45,154 bases of DNA from VFKU01 sp964411925 (GTDB lineage Bacteria; Hydrogenedentota; Hydrogenedentia; Hydrogenedentales; GCA-2746185): contig CAYPNI010000022.1 of NCBI GenBank assembly GCA_964411925.1, positions 1-45,154 of the forward strand, read 5' to 3'. Shown one piece after another: positions 1 to 8,005 of the stretch (positions are counted from its first letter, which is position 1; every line of letters begins with the position of its first letter). Below the pieces are notes generated by a model, which was not told the origin of the DNA, did not search any database, and saw only the letters and a list, made by a program, of their open reading frames with translations. The translations under genes were made by a program, and so were the position numbers.

Positions 1-269
1 GCATCGAGCGCTTCCTGATCACGGACATCAACAACCCGGGCGCGAGCGCGCGGGCACAGTCCGACATCTTCGTGATGTATGACGTGACCTCGACGATCGC
101 GGCGCAGTACAACCACGTTCCGGGCGGTTCGAACGTGCTCTATCTTGACGGGCACGTCAGCTTCATCCGCTACCCGGGCGAGGACGACACCCCGCTGAAC
201 AAGGGCTTCGCGGGCTTCACGGGCGAGCTGACCAAGGCGCTGCTCGCCGCGGCGACCTGCACCGCCTGA
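1..269 (+). CDS. Prepilin-like DUF1559 (H-X9-DG type) protein, 3' fragment
   Basis: This is the C-terminal end of a pilin-like secreted protein whose 5' part lies outside the window; the frame is open from base 3 to a TGA at 267-269. It begins inside the block IERFLITDINNPGASA, which is shared with the next four genes. It then has the motif NHVPGGSNVLYLDGHVSF, the C-terminal signature of DUF1559 proteins (His, spacer, Asp-Gly). The spacer here is ten residues, not nine. The tail after the motif is unique to this copy. Family members are exported pseudopilins of largely unknown role, abundant in Planctomycetes, Lentisphaerae and relatives. No function beyond this can be read from the fragment. 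Confidence 0.9.
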   Translation, partial: IERFLITDINNPGASARAQSDIFVMYDVTSTIAAQYNHVPGGSNVLYLDGHVSFIRYPGEDDTPLNKGFAGFTGELTKALLAAATCTA

Positions 270-295
270 TCGCTTAATCCATAGTTAGCTAGAAC

Positions 296-331
296 ACCCT
301 GGGAGGACATTCCTCCCAGGGTGATTTGTTT
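296..331 (+). terminator. Intrinsic terminator of the first prepilin gene
   Basis: A perfect 11-bp stem (ACCCTGGGAGG at 296-306 with CCTCCCAGGGT at 312-322) closes a five-base loop and is followed by a T-rich stretch. It lies 27 bases after the stop codon. The inner GGGAGG/CCTCCC arms recur behind most other genes of the array. Confidence 0.85.
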
Positions 332-428
332 TTCCGCGTCACGGAATAATCCGCCGCCGGGTGACTGAATGTTGCCGCCACTCCCCGCGGTGATTCAGGG
401 CCGAACGGCGGGGGTAGAGAAACAATCC

Positions 429-457
429 TTTACAGCAAATTTCCCTCGACCTATAAT
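429..457 (+). promoter_or_regulatory. Sigma-70-like promoter of prepilin copy 2
   Basis: TTTACA (429-434), a 17-base spacer and TATAAT (452-457) make a near-consensus promoter. Transcription would start near 464, giving a leader of about 115 bases before the ATG at 578. The rest of the 270-577 gap holds only the upstream terminator; nothing else was recognised in it. Confidence 0.7.
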
Positions 458-577
458 GACGACGCTGGTTGGGGAAGGCACGGGCGTTCTCTGTTCACGG
501 CGAGCGGAGACTTAACGCAATCCGTACTCATTTCCCTATTCATTCATAACGTTCATAACGTAGGAGCGAGGCGAACC

Positions 578-1669
578 ATGAGAAAGAGGAAGAGGGGTTT
601 CACGCTAATTGAGCTGCTGGTGGTCATCGCGATCATCGGAATTCTGGCGGCGATCCTGCTGCCTGCGCTTGCGCGCGCGCGCGAAGCGGCGCGCCGCGCG
701 AGCTGCGCGAACAATCTCAAACAGATCGGCCTGTCATTGAAGATGTATGCGAACGAGAGCAAGGGAGAGGTTTTCCCGGCGATCGCATTCTTCTGGCCGG
801 TCAATCCCGATCAGCCGCGCGATTCCACCAACAACGCCGACACGGGCAATCTCCAGACGAACTTTGGTCCGCGTCCGACTCAGATCTATCCTGAGTACAT
901 GCCCGATCCCAAAATCCTCATCTGTCCCTCCGATCCGGACAACGACATTCGGAACGCGACGAATGCGGGTTGTATTGCCCTCTCAAACCGGCACGCATGT
1001 CCAGGCAGCGGCCGCCAGCGAAACAGTATAGACGTAGGCATCGTTGATTTCATTCAAGAAAGCTATTTCTACGTCGGCTGGGTATTCGACAAAATCGCCG
1101 TCCAACAGACGCTCGACGTTGGGTACACCGGCGGGTTTTCGATCGAGGAAATCCTCAACGCACTGGAGAACCTCGAGCCCAATCCCGAAGTGTTCGATCT
1201 GAGCGCCGTGCCGGCACCGACGCAGGCCGTGCAGGTCTTCGAACATTTCCTCAACCGCTGGATCACCCAATGCCTATTCCTGATCGGCCCCGATGTCGCC
1301 GCCGCACAGGACTGCTTCAATCAACTCTCCGATCGCGATTGGCGCCCCATCGTAAATCCGGACGACACGACGCAGCCGCTCGGCAACGGCGACACGGACA
1401 CCGTGTTCCGGCTTCGTGAGGGCATCGAGCGCTTCCTGATTACGGACATCAACAATCCGGGAGCGAGCGCGAAGGCGCAGTCCGACATCTTCGTCATCTG
1501 GGATAACGTCTCGACGGTGGCCGAGGACTACAACCATATCCCCGGCGGCTCGAACATTCTGTGGCTCGACGGCCACGTATCGTTTGTCCGGTATCCCGGT
1601 CCGATCGACACGCCGATCAACGACGCGGTGGCGCGGTTCGCGGGTCAATTGTCAATCGCGCTCGACTAG
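578..1669 (+). CDS. Prepilin-type DUF1559 protein (array copy 2)
   Basis: This 363-residue type IV pilin-like protein is predicted to be processed by prepilin peptidase and exported. The N-terminus is a basic leader ending in G7, then FTLIELLVVIAIIGILAAIL, the class III prepilin cleavage site with Glu at +5 and one hydrophobic helix. A helical stretch (ARAREAARRASCANNLKQIG) follows. The middle holds a paired-cysteine region including LICPSDPDND. The C-terminal third carries DRDWRPI, NGDTDTVFRLREGIERF and NHIPGGSNILWLDGHVSF. The ATG at 578 is preceded by a GGAGCGAGG ribosome-binding region. The gene is monocistronic, with its own promoter and terminator. No assembly genes of a secretion or pilus system are in the window, so the role (pseudopilin, surface or matrix protein) is unknown. 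Confidence 0.92.
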   Translation: MRKRKRGFTLIELLVVIAIIGILAAILLPALARAREAARRASCANNLKQIGLSLKMYANESKGEVFPAIAFFWPVNPDQPRDSTNNADTGNLQTNFGPRPTQIYPEYMPDPKILICPSDPDNDIRNATNAGCIALSNRHACPGSGRQRNSIDVGIVDFIQESYFYVGWVFDKIAVQQTLDVGYTGGFSIEEILNALENLEPNPEVFDLSAVPAPTQAVQVFEHFLNRWITQCLFLIGPDVAAAQDCFNQLSDRDWRPIVNPDDTTQPLGNGDTDTVFRLREGIERFLITDINNPGASAKAQSDIFVIWDNVSTVAEDYNHIPGGSNILWLDGHVSFVRYPGPIDTPINDAVARFAGQLSIALD

Positions 1670-1736
1670 TCTGAACCGCTGCCGGGCGCTGGGTCGCGCA
1701 GACCGTCCGGCGACAGGCTAGTGACGCAACGTCAAC

Positions 1737-1770
1737 AGCTCCCCGGGGCTCCGGCCCCGGGGAGTTCTAA
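1737..1770 (+). terminator. Intrinsic terminator of prepilin copy 2
   Basis: An 11-bp perfect stem (CTCCCCGGGGC at 1739-1749 with GCCCCGGGGAG at 1754-1764) closes a four-base loop, followed by a short T/A-rich tail. Confidence 0.8.
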
Positions 1771-1877
1771 TTTGGAGTGACTTCGTTCATTGACCGGAAT
1801 GCGAATTGTGAGCGCGACACCGGCGCAAAATGGCGTGCAGAATACGGCCCAATGAACGGGCGGACCAACGATTCCGC

Positions 1878-1907
1878 TTTACAATCGGATCAAGCTGGGC
1901 TTATAGT
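1878..1907 (+). promoter_or_regulatory. Sigma-70-like promoter of prepilin copy 3
   Basis: TTTACA (1878-1883), an 18-base spacer and TATAGT (1902-1907) predict a start near 1914 and a leader of about 100 bases. In the 343-base gap 1670-2012 only this promoter and the preceding terminator were recognised. Confidence 0.65.
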
Positions 1908-2012
1908 ATGGGTGCTGGGCTTCGGACTTCCGGCATGGTGCCGGGACGCCTACAGCCCGTCTTCATACTCGTTAGGGTTGGCCTAATCGTAAACGGAGGA
2001 AAAGGAGCAGAT

Positions 2013-3083
2013 ATGAGACAACGGCGAGGATTTACACTTATCGAATTGCTGGTGGTCATCGCGATCATCGGCATCCTGGCGGCGATACTGCTGCCGGCCC
2101 TCGCGCGTGCGCGCGAGGCGGCGCGGCGTGCGAGCTGCGCGAACAACCTGAAGCAGATTGGGCTTTCGCTCAAGATGTATTCGAACGAAGACAAGGCGGA
2201 ATTGATGCCGTCCTCGGGTTTCTATTTCGCGATCAACCCAAGCGTGCCGCGTGACCAGGGTGGAAACGCGGACGACGGAAGCGTCATGGTGCTGTTCTCG
2301 TTCCGTCCGACGCAGGTGTTTCCGGAGTACATGCCGGATCCGAGCGTTATGATCTGCCCGTCCGATGCGGACAACGACTTGCGGACGCGGACGAACAAGA
2401 ACTGCATCGGACTCAACGACCGCCATCCGTGCGTCGGCGGCCGAATCCGCAACGGCATCGAAGTCGGAGTCATGGACGACATCGACGAGAGCTACGCGTA
2501 CATCGGTTGGGCGTTCGACAAGTTCGACAATCCGCAAGAATTGAACGCGACCGGGGAAGGCCCGCTCTCGATCGAAGGGATCCTCAACGCCCTCACCGAC
2601 CCCGATCCGCCGCTCGATCTGGAGGGGTTCTTTGGTCCTACACAGTTCGTGCAGACATTCGAGAATTTCCTGAACGAATGGGCCATAAACTGCCTGATTC
2701 CGTTGCTTACTTCGCAGTGGGTCGTCGCGCAGGACTGCATCAATCGCGCGACGGATCGCGATTGGCGTCCGATTTGGGACCCGAACGACAGTAGCATTCC
2801 GTATGGCAACGGCGATACGGATACCGTGTTCCGGCTCCGCGAAGGCATCGAGCGGTTCATGATCACGGACATTAACAATCCCGGCGCGAGCGCGAAGGCC
2901 CAGTCGGACTTGTTCATCGCGTGGGACTTCACGTCAACGTTCGTGCAGGGCTACAATCACGTCCCGGGCGGATCGAACGTGCTCTATCTCGATGGGCATG
3001 TCAGCTTCGTTCGTTTCCCTGGCGATGCTCCGGTTGACCAGTTGACCGCGACCCTCACGGGTCAACTTCAGGAAGCGTTGTAA
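2013..3083 (+). CDS. Prepilin-type DUF1559 protein (array copy 3)
   Basis: This is a 356-residue paralogue of copy 2 with the same plan. It has a short basic leader (MRQRRG), the FTLIELLVVIAIIGILAAIL pilin helix, the cysteine region with MICPSDADND, then DRDWRPI, NGDTDTVFRLREGIERF and NHVPGGSNVLYLDGHVSF. The frame stays open upstream to 1830. The start is set at the ATG at 2013 because it follows GGAGGAAAAGGAG and gives a leader matching the other copies. It differs from them mainly between residues 70 and 240. It has its own promoter and terminator. The function is unknown; export and processing are predicted from the class III signal. Confidence 0.92.
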   Translation: MRQRRGFTLIELLVVIAIIGILAAILLPALARAREAARRASCANNLKQIGLSLKMYSNEDKAELMPSSGFYFAINPSVPRDQGGNADDGSVMVLFSFRPTQVFPEYMPDPSVMICPSDADNDLRTRTNKNCIGLNDRHPCVGGRIRNGIEVGVMDDIDESYAYIGWAFDKFDNPQELNATGEGPLSIEGILNALTDPDPPLDLEGFFGPTQFVQTFENFLNEWAINCLIPLLTSQWVVAQDCINRATDRDWRPIWDPNDSSIPYGNGDTDTVFRLREGIERFMITDINNPGASAKAQSDLFIAWDFTSTFVQGYNHVPGGSNVLYLDGHVSFVRFPGDAPVDQLTATLTGQLQEAL

Positions 3084-3134
3084 ATCGACGGGGTACGCGT
3101 AATCTGCGCTGTCGATTAGCAAGATGCTAGTCAG

Positions 3135-3172
3135 GTCCCCGGGAGGGCAACCTCCCGGGGACTTGTGTTTTC
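3135..3172 (+). terminator. Intrinsic terminator of prepilin copy 3 (GCAA tetraloop)
   Basis: A perfect 12-bp stem (GTCCCCGGGAGG at 3135-3146 with CCTCCCGGGGAC at 3151-3162) is capped by GCAA, a GNRA-type tetraloop, and followed by TTGTGTTTTCT. Confidence 0.87.
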
Positions 3173-3193
3173 TGGGCAAGTGCTTGGGTTTCA

Positions 3194-3222
3194 TTGCAAA
3201 ATTCCGGGACCTCACCTATAGT
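3194..3222 (+). promoter_or_regulatory. Sigma-70-like promoter of prepilin copy 4
   Basis: TTGCAA (3194-3199), a 17-base spacer and TATAGT (3217-3222) predict transcription from about 3229, 65 bases before the start codon. Confidence 0.62.
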
Positions 3223-3293
3223 GAAACCGGCGCGTGCGGCATGGGTCGCGCGCGCCACGGGCTTCATTCCGTACCGGAAGTAGGAGTACAACA

Positions 3294-4374
3294 ATGCAAC
3301 GAAGAAAGGGATTCACGCTCATCGAGTTGCTGGTGGTCATCGCGATCATCGGAATCCTGGCGGCGATATTGCTGCCCGCGCTCGCACGCGCGCGCGAAGC
3401 GGCCCGCAGGGCCAGTTGTGCGAACAATCTCAAGCAAGATCGGCCTCTCGCTCAAGATGTACTCGAACGAGAGCAAGGGCGAACTGATGCCCGCGATCGC
3501 GTTCTACTGGCCGGTCAACCCGGACCAGCCGCGCGACTCCGCGGACAACGCCGACGTCGGGAACATCCGGCTCACGTTCTTCGCGCGGCCGACAGACATC
3601 TACCCGGAGTACATGCCCGATCCGAAAATCCTCATTTGTCCTTCCGATCCGGATAACGACCTTCGCCTGTCCAGCAACGCGAGTTGTATTGCGTACACCG
3701 AGAACTTCCCCTGCCCCGGCAGCGGCAAGCTGGACGGCGGCGTCGAAGTCGGCAACATGGAAGACGTAATGGAGAGCTACCTCTATCTCGGCTGGGTGTT
3801 CGACAAGTCCGATAAGACGCAGTCGTTGAGCGATTCATACAACGGCAACCTCTCCATCGAGGACATCGCTAACATCGTCCGTGCCGCCGCCGGCGACGAT
3901 CCGGTCGATTTGAGCGCTGTCATCGGCGCGACCCAGTTTGCGCAGGTGTTCGAACATTTCCTGAACGACTGGGTGCCCGGTTGTCTGACGCTCGCGCTGA
4001 CGGCCCAGCCGATCGCCGCGCAGGATTGCGCGAACCGCGCGTCAGACCGCGACTGGCGGCCGATTGTCGATCCGGACGACACCAACCTCAGCTACGGCAA
4101 TGGCGATACGGACACGGTGTTCCGCCTGCGCGAGGGCATCGAACGGTTCCTGATTACGGACATCAACAACCCCGGCGCGAGCGCCAAGGCGCAATCGGAC
4201 ATTTTCCTTGCGTATGACTTCGTGTCCACGCTCGTCGAGCAGTTCAACCACGTGCCCGGCGGCTCGAACGTCCTGTACCTGGACGGCCACGTGCAGTTCA
4301 TCCGCTATCCGGGTGTGGCTCCGGTGAACAAGTCGAGCGCCGAGCTTACCGGCAGCTTGACCAACGCGTTTTAA
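3294..4374 (+). pseudogene. Prepilin-type DUF1559 protein (array copy 4), frameshifted
   Basis: The ATG at 3294 follows GTAGGAGTACAACA and opens a normal prepilin start (MQRRKG, then FTLIELLVVIAIIGILAAIL). At NNLKQ the frame breaks. The DNA reads AAGCAAGATCGG where the other copies read AAACAGATCGG or AAGCAGATTGG, so one A at 3436-3437 is extra. The remainder is intact in the +1 frame to the TAA at 4372-4374 and carries LICPSDPDND, DRDWRPI, NGDTDTVFRLREGIERF and NHVPGGSNVLYLDGHVQF. Read without the extra base, the product would be about 359 residues. The promoter, ribosome-binding site and terminator are all preserved. That fits a recent mutation, a sequencing or assembly error, or, less likely, recoding. 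The A run is only two bases long, so a homopolymer error is not the obvious cause. Confidence 0.85.
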
Positions 4375-4402
4375 CAGCTAGCCGCAAGAGCGGTCCAAAT
4401 CG

Positions 4403-4442
4403 GGCCCTCGGGAGGGAGACCTCCCGGGGGCCATATTCTTTC
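4403..4442 (+). terminator. Intrinsic terminator of prepilin copy 4 (GAGA tetraloop)
   Basis: A 13-bp stem (4403-4415 with 4420-4432, one T-G wobble) is capped by GAGA, again a GNRA loop, and followed by ATATTCTTT. The inner arms CGGGAGG/CCTCCCG match those behind copy 3. Confidence 0.83.
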
Positions 4443-4555
4443 GATCGGGTCGGCGCACTGCGCAGACTCGCAAGGATTCCCCGCCAACACAGTTCCCGCG
4501 TTGGCACGTATGTTAACTGTTAATAGAGAATCATTCGAGAATAGTGAGAAACCCA

Positions 4556-4584
4556 TTGACGAAATGCCACCCCGGAGCTATTCT
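4556..4584 (+). promoter_or_regulatory. Sigma-70-like promoter of prepilin copy 5
   Basis: TTGACG (4556-4561), a 17-base spacer and TATTCT (4579-4584) predict a start near 4591 and a leader of about 107 bases. In the 323-base gap 4375-4697 nothing other than this promoter and the upstream terminator was recognised. Confidence 0.62.
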
Positions 4585-4697
4585 GCCTAGTGGCGGCTGG
4601 CAGAGGCGAGGCATTTCCCGTGATGAAATACCTCCTTACATTCTGTCACGCCGTAACAAGGTGTCATTCATTGGAGTGAGGTGAGGAGGAATCAAGC

Positions 4698-5834
4698 ATG
4701 AAGAAGAGGCGAGGTTTCACCCTAATCGAGCTGCTGGTGGTCATAGCCATCATCGGCATCCTGGCGGCGATCCTGCTGCCGGCGCTTGCACGCGCACGCG
4801 AAGCCGCGCGCCGGGCAAGCTGCGCCAACAACCTCAAGCAAATGGGCTTGACGTTCAAGATGTACGGCAATGAGTCCAAGGGCGAGAAGTGGGTAGCGAT
4901 TGGATACTACTGGCCGATCGCAGCGAACGTCCCGCTCGGAACGTATCCGAACGACGCGCCGTCCGATGCATTCCAGATTTCGTTCGGGCCGCGGATTGAC
5001 GACATCTATCCTGAGTACATGCCGGATCCGTATGTCCTTATTTGCCCGTCCGACTCGGGTGGTACGCTGAAAAACGTGCCGGAGATTTCGTGCATTAGCG
5101 CGAGCCGCTGGGAGCTCTGCCCCGGCAGTGGCAATATCGACGACGACGCTTCAAATTGCGGCGACGGCAGCGGTCTCGGCGCCGGCGTGGAATGCGGCGT
5201 GATGGAGCTGGTCGGCGGAAGCTATTCGTACCTGGGATACGTCTTCGACAAGCGGGAAGTGACACAAGATCTTTCGGTTCTCACGACTCCCGACCCTCCG
5301 GGTCCGTTGAACCTGCCCATAGGGGTGTTACTGAACGGTTTGATCACTGCGGGCGGCGGCGATCCCGTGGATTGGTCAACGGTTCCGGCGCCTACTCAGG
5401 CGGTGCAGGTGTTCGAGAACATCTGGAACCAATTGATCGGCGTCTGCACGCCAATGAGCACGATGTATGCTAAGCGCCTGGCCTGCGGAAACGGTGCGGC
5501 CGATCAGGACTGGCGTCCCATCGTCGACCCGGATAATAGCGCGCTTCCTTACGGCAACGGCGACACGGACACCGTGTTCCGGCTCCGTGAAGGCATCGAG
5601 CGTTTCCTGATCACGGACATCAACAACCCGGGCGCGAGCGCAAAGGCTCAGTCGCAGATCGACGTGATGTACGACATCCTCTCGACCAATTCCTCCGACT
5701 ACAACCACGTGCCGGGCGGATCGAACGTGCTCTACCTTGACGGCCACGTGAGCTTTATACGCTATCCGGGCGGATTCGACGGGCCGGTCAATCCGAACAC
5801 GGCCGCGTTCGCCGGAGCGTTGGCGGACCTGTAA
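4698..5834 (+). CDS. Prepilin-type DUF1559 protein (array copy 5)
   Basis: This 378-residue protein is the longest of the array. The ATG at 4698 follows GAGGAGGAATCAAGC. The leader MKKRRG precedes FTLIELLVVIAIIGILAAIL, giving prepilin peptidase cleavage before Phe. The central region differs most from the other copies. It has an insertion around residues 145-165 with extra cysteines (ASNCGDGSGLGAGVECG). The C-terminal blocks QDWRPI, NGDTDTVFRLREGIERF and NHVPGGSNVLYLDGHVSF are kept. Bases around 5594-5640 are almost identical to bases 3-50 of copy 1, which points to recent duplication or gene conversion. The extra cysteines suggest an added disulfide in the exported domain. The function is unknown. 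Confidence 0.92.
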   Translation: MKKRRGFTLIELLVVIAIIGILAAILLPALARAREAARRASCANNLKQMGLTFKMYGNESKGEKWVAIGYYWPIAANVPLGTYPNDAPSDAFQISFGPRIDDIYPEYMPDPYVLICPSDSGGTLKNVPEISCISASRWELCPGSGNIDDDASNCGDGSGLGAGVECGVMELVGGSYSYLGYVFDKREVTQDLSVLTTPDPPGPLNLPIGVLLNGLITAGGGDPVDWSTVPAPTQAVQVFENIWNQLIGVCTPMSTMYAKRLACGNGAADQDWRPIVDPDNSALPYGNGDTDTVFRLREGIERFLITDINNPGASAKAQSQIDVMYDILSTNSSDYNHVPGGSNVLYLDGHVSFIRYPGGFDGPVNPNTAAFAGALADL

Positions 5835-5856
5835 TTGAGCGGTCGATAATTAGTCA

Positions 5857-5894
5857 GTCCCCGGGAGGCTGAGCCTTCCGGGGACAGTTTTTTT
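5857..5894 (+). terminator. Strong terminator at the end of the prepilin array
   Basis: A 12-bp stem (GTCCCCGGGAGG at 5857-5868 with CCTTCCGGGGAC at 5874-5885, one wobble) is followed by seven T residues (5888-5894). It may also stop transcripts arriving from the minus-strand lactate genes, which end at 5897. Confidence 0.87.
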
Positions 5895-5896
5895 GC

Positions 5897-8005
5897 TCAG
5901 TCCGCAAGTTCGAGCGGATGGCGCACGCGCAGGTTGGTGCCCTGTTCGAGATGAATGCGGCAGACGCTGCTTTCGGTCACGATTTCGTCCACGCCGCTCT
6001 GTTTAAAGAGGTTAAACAACGGCTCACCGACGGCCTGCGCGAGATCGAATCCGAGCAGCCCTTCCTTCATGCCGAAGGTGCCGCCCATGCCGCAGCAAGT
6101 GCCCGTTTCGATGCGCACGACCTCCGCGCCGCGGCGTTGCAACCACTCCGTCGCGGCGATGCCGCTGCCGAGCGGGCGCTGGTGGCACGAGCAATGGAAC
6201 CCGAGCCGGCGGCCCGCCAACGGCCGAGCAGTCGCCTCGCGTTCGAGTTCCAGCAGGTAGGGGAAGAACTCGCGCGCGCGGCCCGCGACGAGCTCGGCGT
6301 CGGCATTTCCCGGCAGCAGATTCAGATACGAATGCGCCAGCGCATACGTGGCGGTCGGTTCGAGACTGACAATGTCGAATCCGTCGCGCGCCCACGGCGC
6401 GAGCAAGCGCACGTTTTCCGCCGCGGTCGCCCGCGCGCGGTCCACGTCGCCATACGCCAGGAAGGGATACCCGCTCGGTTTCTGCGGTGGCACCTCCACG
6501 CGGCAGCCGGCGCGCTCGAGCAGCGCGATCGCGCGCTCGCCCAGCTCGGGCGCGTTGTAGTTGGCGTAGACATCGGCGAAGAAGACGACCTGTCTCACGG
6601 CGCCGGCAGGCGGCGCGGATGCGCGGCCCCGACGGCGCGCCACGAGCGTCGGCCGGCTGAACCTCGGCAACCGGCGGCGCCGATCGAGCCCGGTAATGGT
6701 CTCGAGCGCCGCGCGGAACAGCTTGTTCTCGAGCGACCAGTTCGCGATCGGGGCGAACGCGCTGCCGAGCGCGGCGAAGCGGTCTGCGGCCATCATCGTG
6801 CGTTCCGCGCGGCTCGGTGGCCGCGTCGCGCGGCCCCGCTGCTTTACCTCGGCGATCATGAACGGCATGTCGATCTCTGCCGGGCAAATCTCCTTGCACA
6901 GGCCGCACGAAATGCACAGCGGCGCGAACGCGGCCGCCTTATCGACCCCGTGCGCCCCGGCGGTCCAGGGAATGCCGATGGGTCCGGGGTAGATGTGGCC
7001 GAAGGTATGCCCGCCGACCACGCCGTAGGTCGGGCAGATGTTCATGCATGCGCCGCAGCGGATGCAGTTGAGCGCTTCCTGCATGATGGGGTCGCTGCGC
7101 ATTGCCGTTCGGCCGTTGTCGAGGATGACAATGTGCGACTCGCGCGGCCTCGGCGCGCCCTCGCCCAACGGAGAGCGCCCGTGCATCCACGTGACGTACG
7201 TCGTCGGGCATTGGCCCGTCGCGCTGACGGGGTGCGCGAGCACCATCAAGAGGGCGTCTTCGATGGTGTCCACGATTTTCTCGCTGCCCATGACGCAAAT
7301 GTGGCAATCGCCGATGCTGGACACGAGCCGCGCGTTGCCCTCGTTCGTCTCGATGACGATCCCGCCCGTTTCCGCGATTCCGATGTTCGCGCCCGTCAGG
7401 CCGATGTCCGTGTTCAGGAAAATCGGCCGGAGATACGCCCGCACGACGCGCATGATTTCGTCGATGTCGTTCGGGACGGGTTTCCCGGTTTCCTTCGAGA
7501 AAATCTTCGCCACGTCGCTCGCCGTTTTATGCACGGACGGAAACACGAGGTGATACGGCTTCTCGTGCACAAGCTGGATGATCAGTTCGCCGAGGTCCGT
7601 CTCCACCACGCGGATGCCGGCCCGTTCGAGCGGCTCGTTGAGTTCGATTTCCTCCGTCGTGAGCGATTTTGACTTCGCGATGAGTTTCGCGCCGCGCTCG
7701 CGCGCGAGATTCAGCACATAGCCGATGGCGTCCGCGCCGGTCTCCGCCAGGAACACGTTCACGCCGCGCGCCTTCGCCTGTTGCACGAACCGCGCGAGCA
7801 ACTCGTCCTGCTGCCCGCGGCAGCGGTCCTTCGCGGCCTTGACGTCCGCCCGGAATGCGGCGCCGCCGGGCATTTCGGTGAGCTTGGCCGTGCGCTGGTT
7901 CCGGCCGCGCTCCATGCACCGGTACAACGAGTCGCGGTGCTGGCGGCTGCCGATCGCCTCCGCGATGCGTTCCTCGAGCGTCCGGGCGGTTCCGTGGTCA
8001 GCCAT
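5897..8005 (-). CDS. Fused lactate-utilisation iron-sulfur protein (LutB-LutA type)
   Basis: The 702-residue product joins two parts normally encoded separately. Residues 1-300 are a LUD domain. Residues 314-324 (CIRCGACMNIC) and 364-374 (CISCGLCKEIC) are two ferredoxin-type 4Fe-4S cluster sites, as in LutB/LldF. From about residue 465 to the end is a cysteine-rich CCG domain like LutA/LldE, with HCSCHQRPLGSG and GTCCGMGGTFG. The family oxidises L-lactate to pyruvate together with LutC and passes electrons to the respiratory chain. The start is taken at the ATG at 8005, overlapping the lutC stop by eight bases; an upstream in-frame start would overlap lutC further. No lactate permease is nearby. 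The substrate is inferred from the family only. Confidence 0.88.
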   Translation of the reverse strand: MADHGTARTLEERIAEAIGSRQHRDSLYRCMERGRNQRTAKLTEMPGGAAFRADVKAAKDRCRGQQDELLARFVQQAKARGVNVFLAETGADAIGYVLNLARERGAKLIAKSKSLTTEEIELNEPLERAGIRVVETDLGELIIQLVHEKPYHLVFPSVHKTASDVAKIFSKETGKPVPNDIDEIMRVVRAYLRPIFLNTDIGLTGANIGIAETGGIVIETNEGNARLVSSIGDCHICVMGSEKIVDTIEDALLMVLAHPVSATGQCPTTYVTWMHGRSPLGEGAPRPRESHIVILDNGRTAMRSDPIMQEALNCIRCGACMNICPTYGVVGGHTFGHIYPGPIGIPWTAGAHGVDKAAAFAPLCISCGLCKEICPAEIDMPFMIAEVKQRGRATRPPSRAERTMMAADRFAALGSAFAPIANWSLENKLFRAALETITGLDRRRRLPRFSRPTLVARRRGRASAPPAGAVRQVVFFADVYANYNAPELGERAIALLERAGCRVEVPPQKPSGYPFLAYGDVDRARATAAENVRLLAPWARDGFDIVSLEPTATYALAHSYLNLLPGNADAELVAGRAREFFPYLLELEREATARPLAGRRLGFHCSCHQRPLGSGIAATEWLQRRGAEVVRIETGTCCGMGGTFGMKEGLLGFDLAQAVGEPLFNLFKQSGVDEIVTESSVCRIHLEQGTNLRVRHPLELAD

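Noticed and set aside
3429..3442. Programmed +1 frameshifting in prepilin copy 4
   Set aside because: No slow codon, stop codon or stimulatory structure of the known +1 type was seen, and the other copies need no shift; mutation or error is simpler.
5918..7672. 584-residue plus-strand open frame opposite the lutB-lutA fusion
   Set aside because: It is an antisense shadow of a gene with clear 4Fe-4S motifs; its own translation is low-complexity Arg/Ala/Asp/His.
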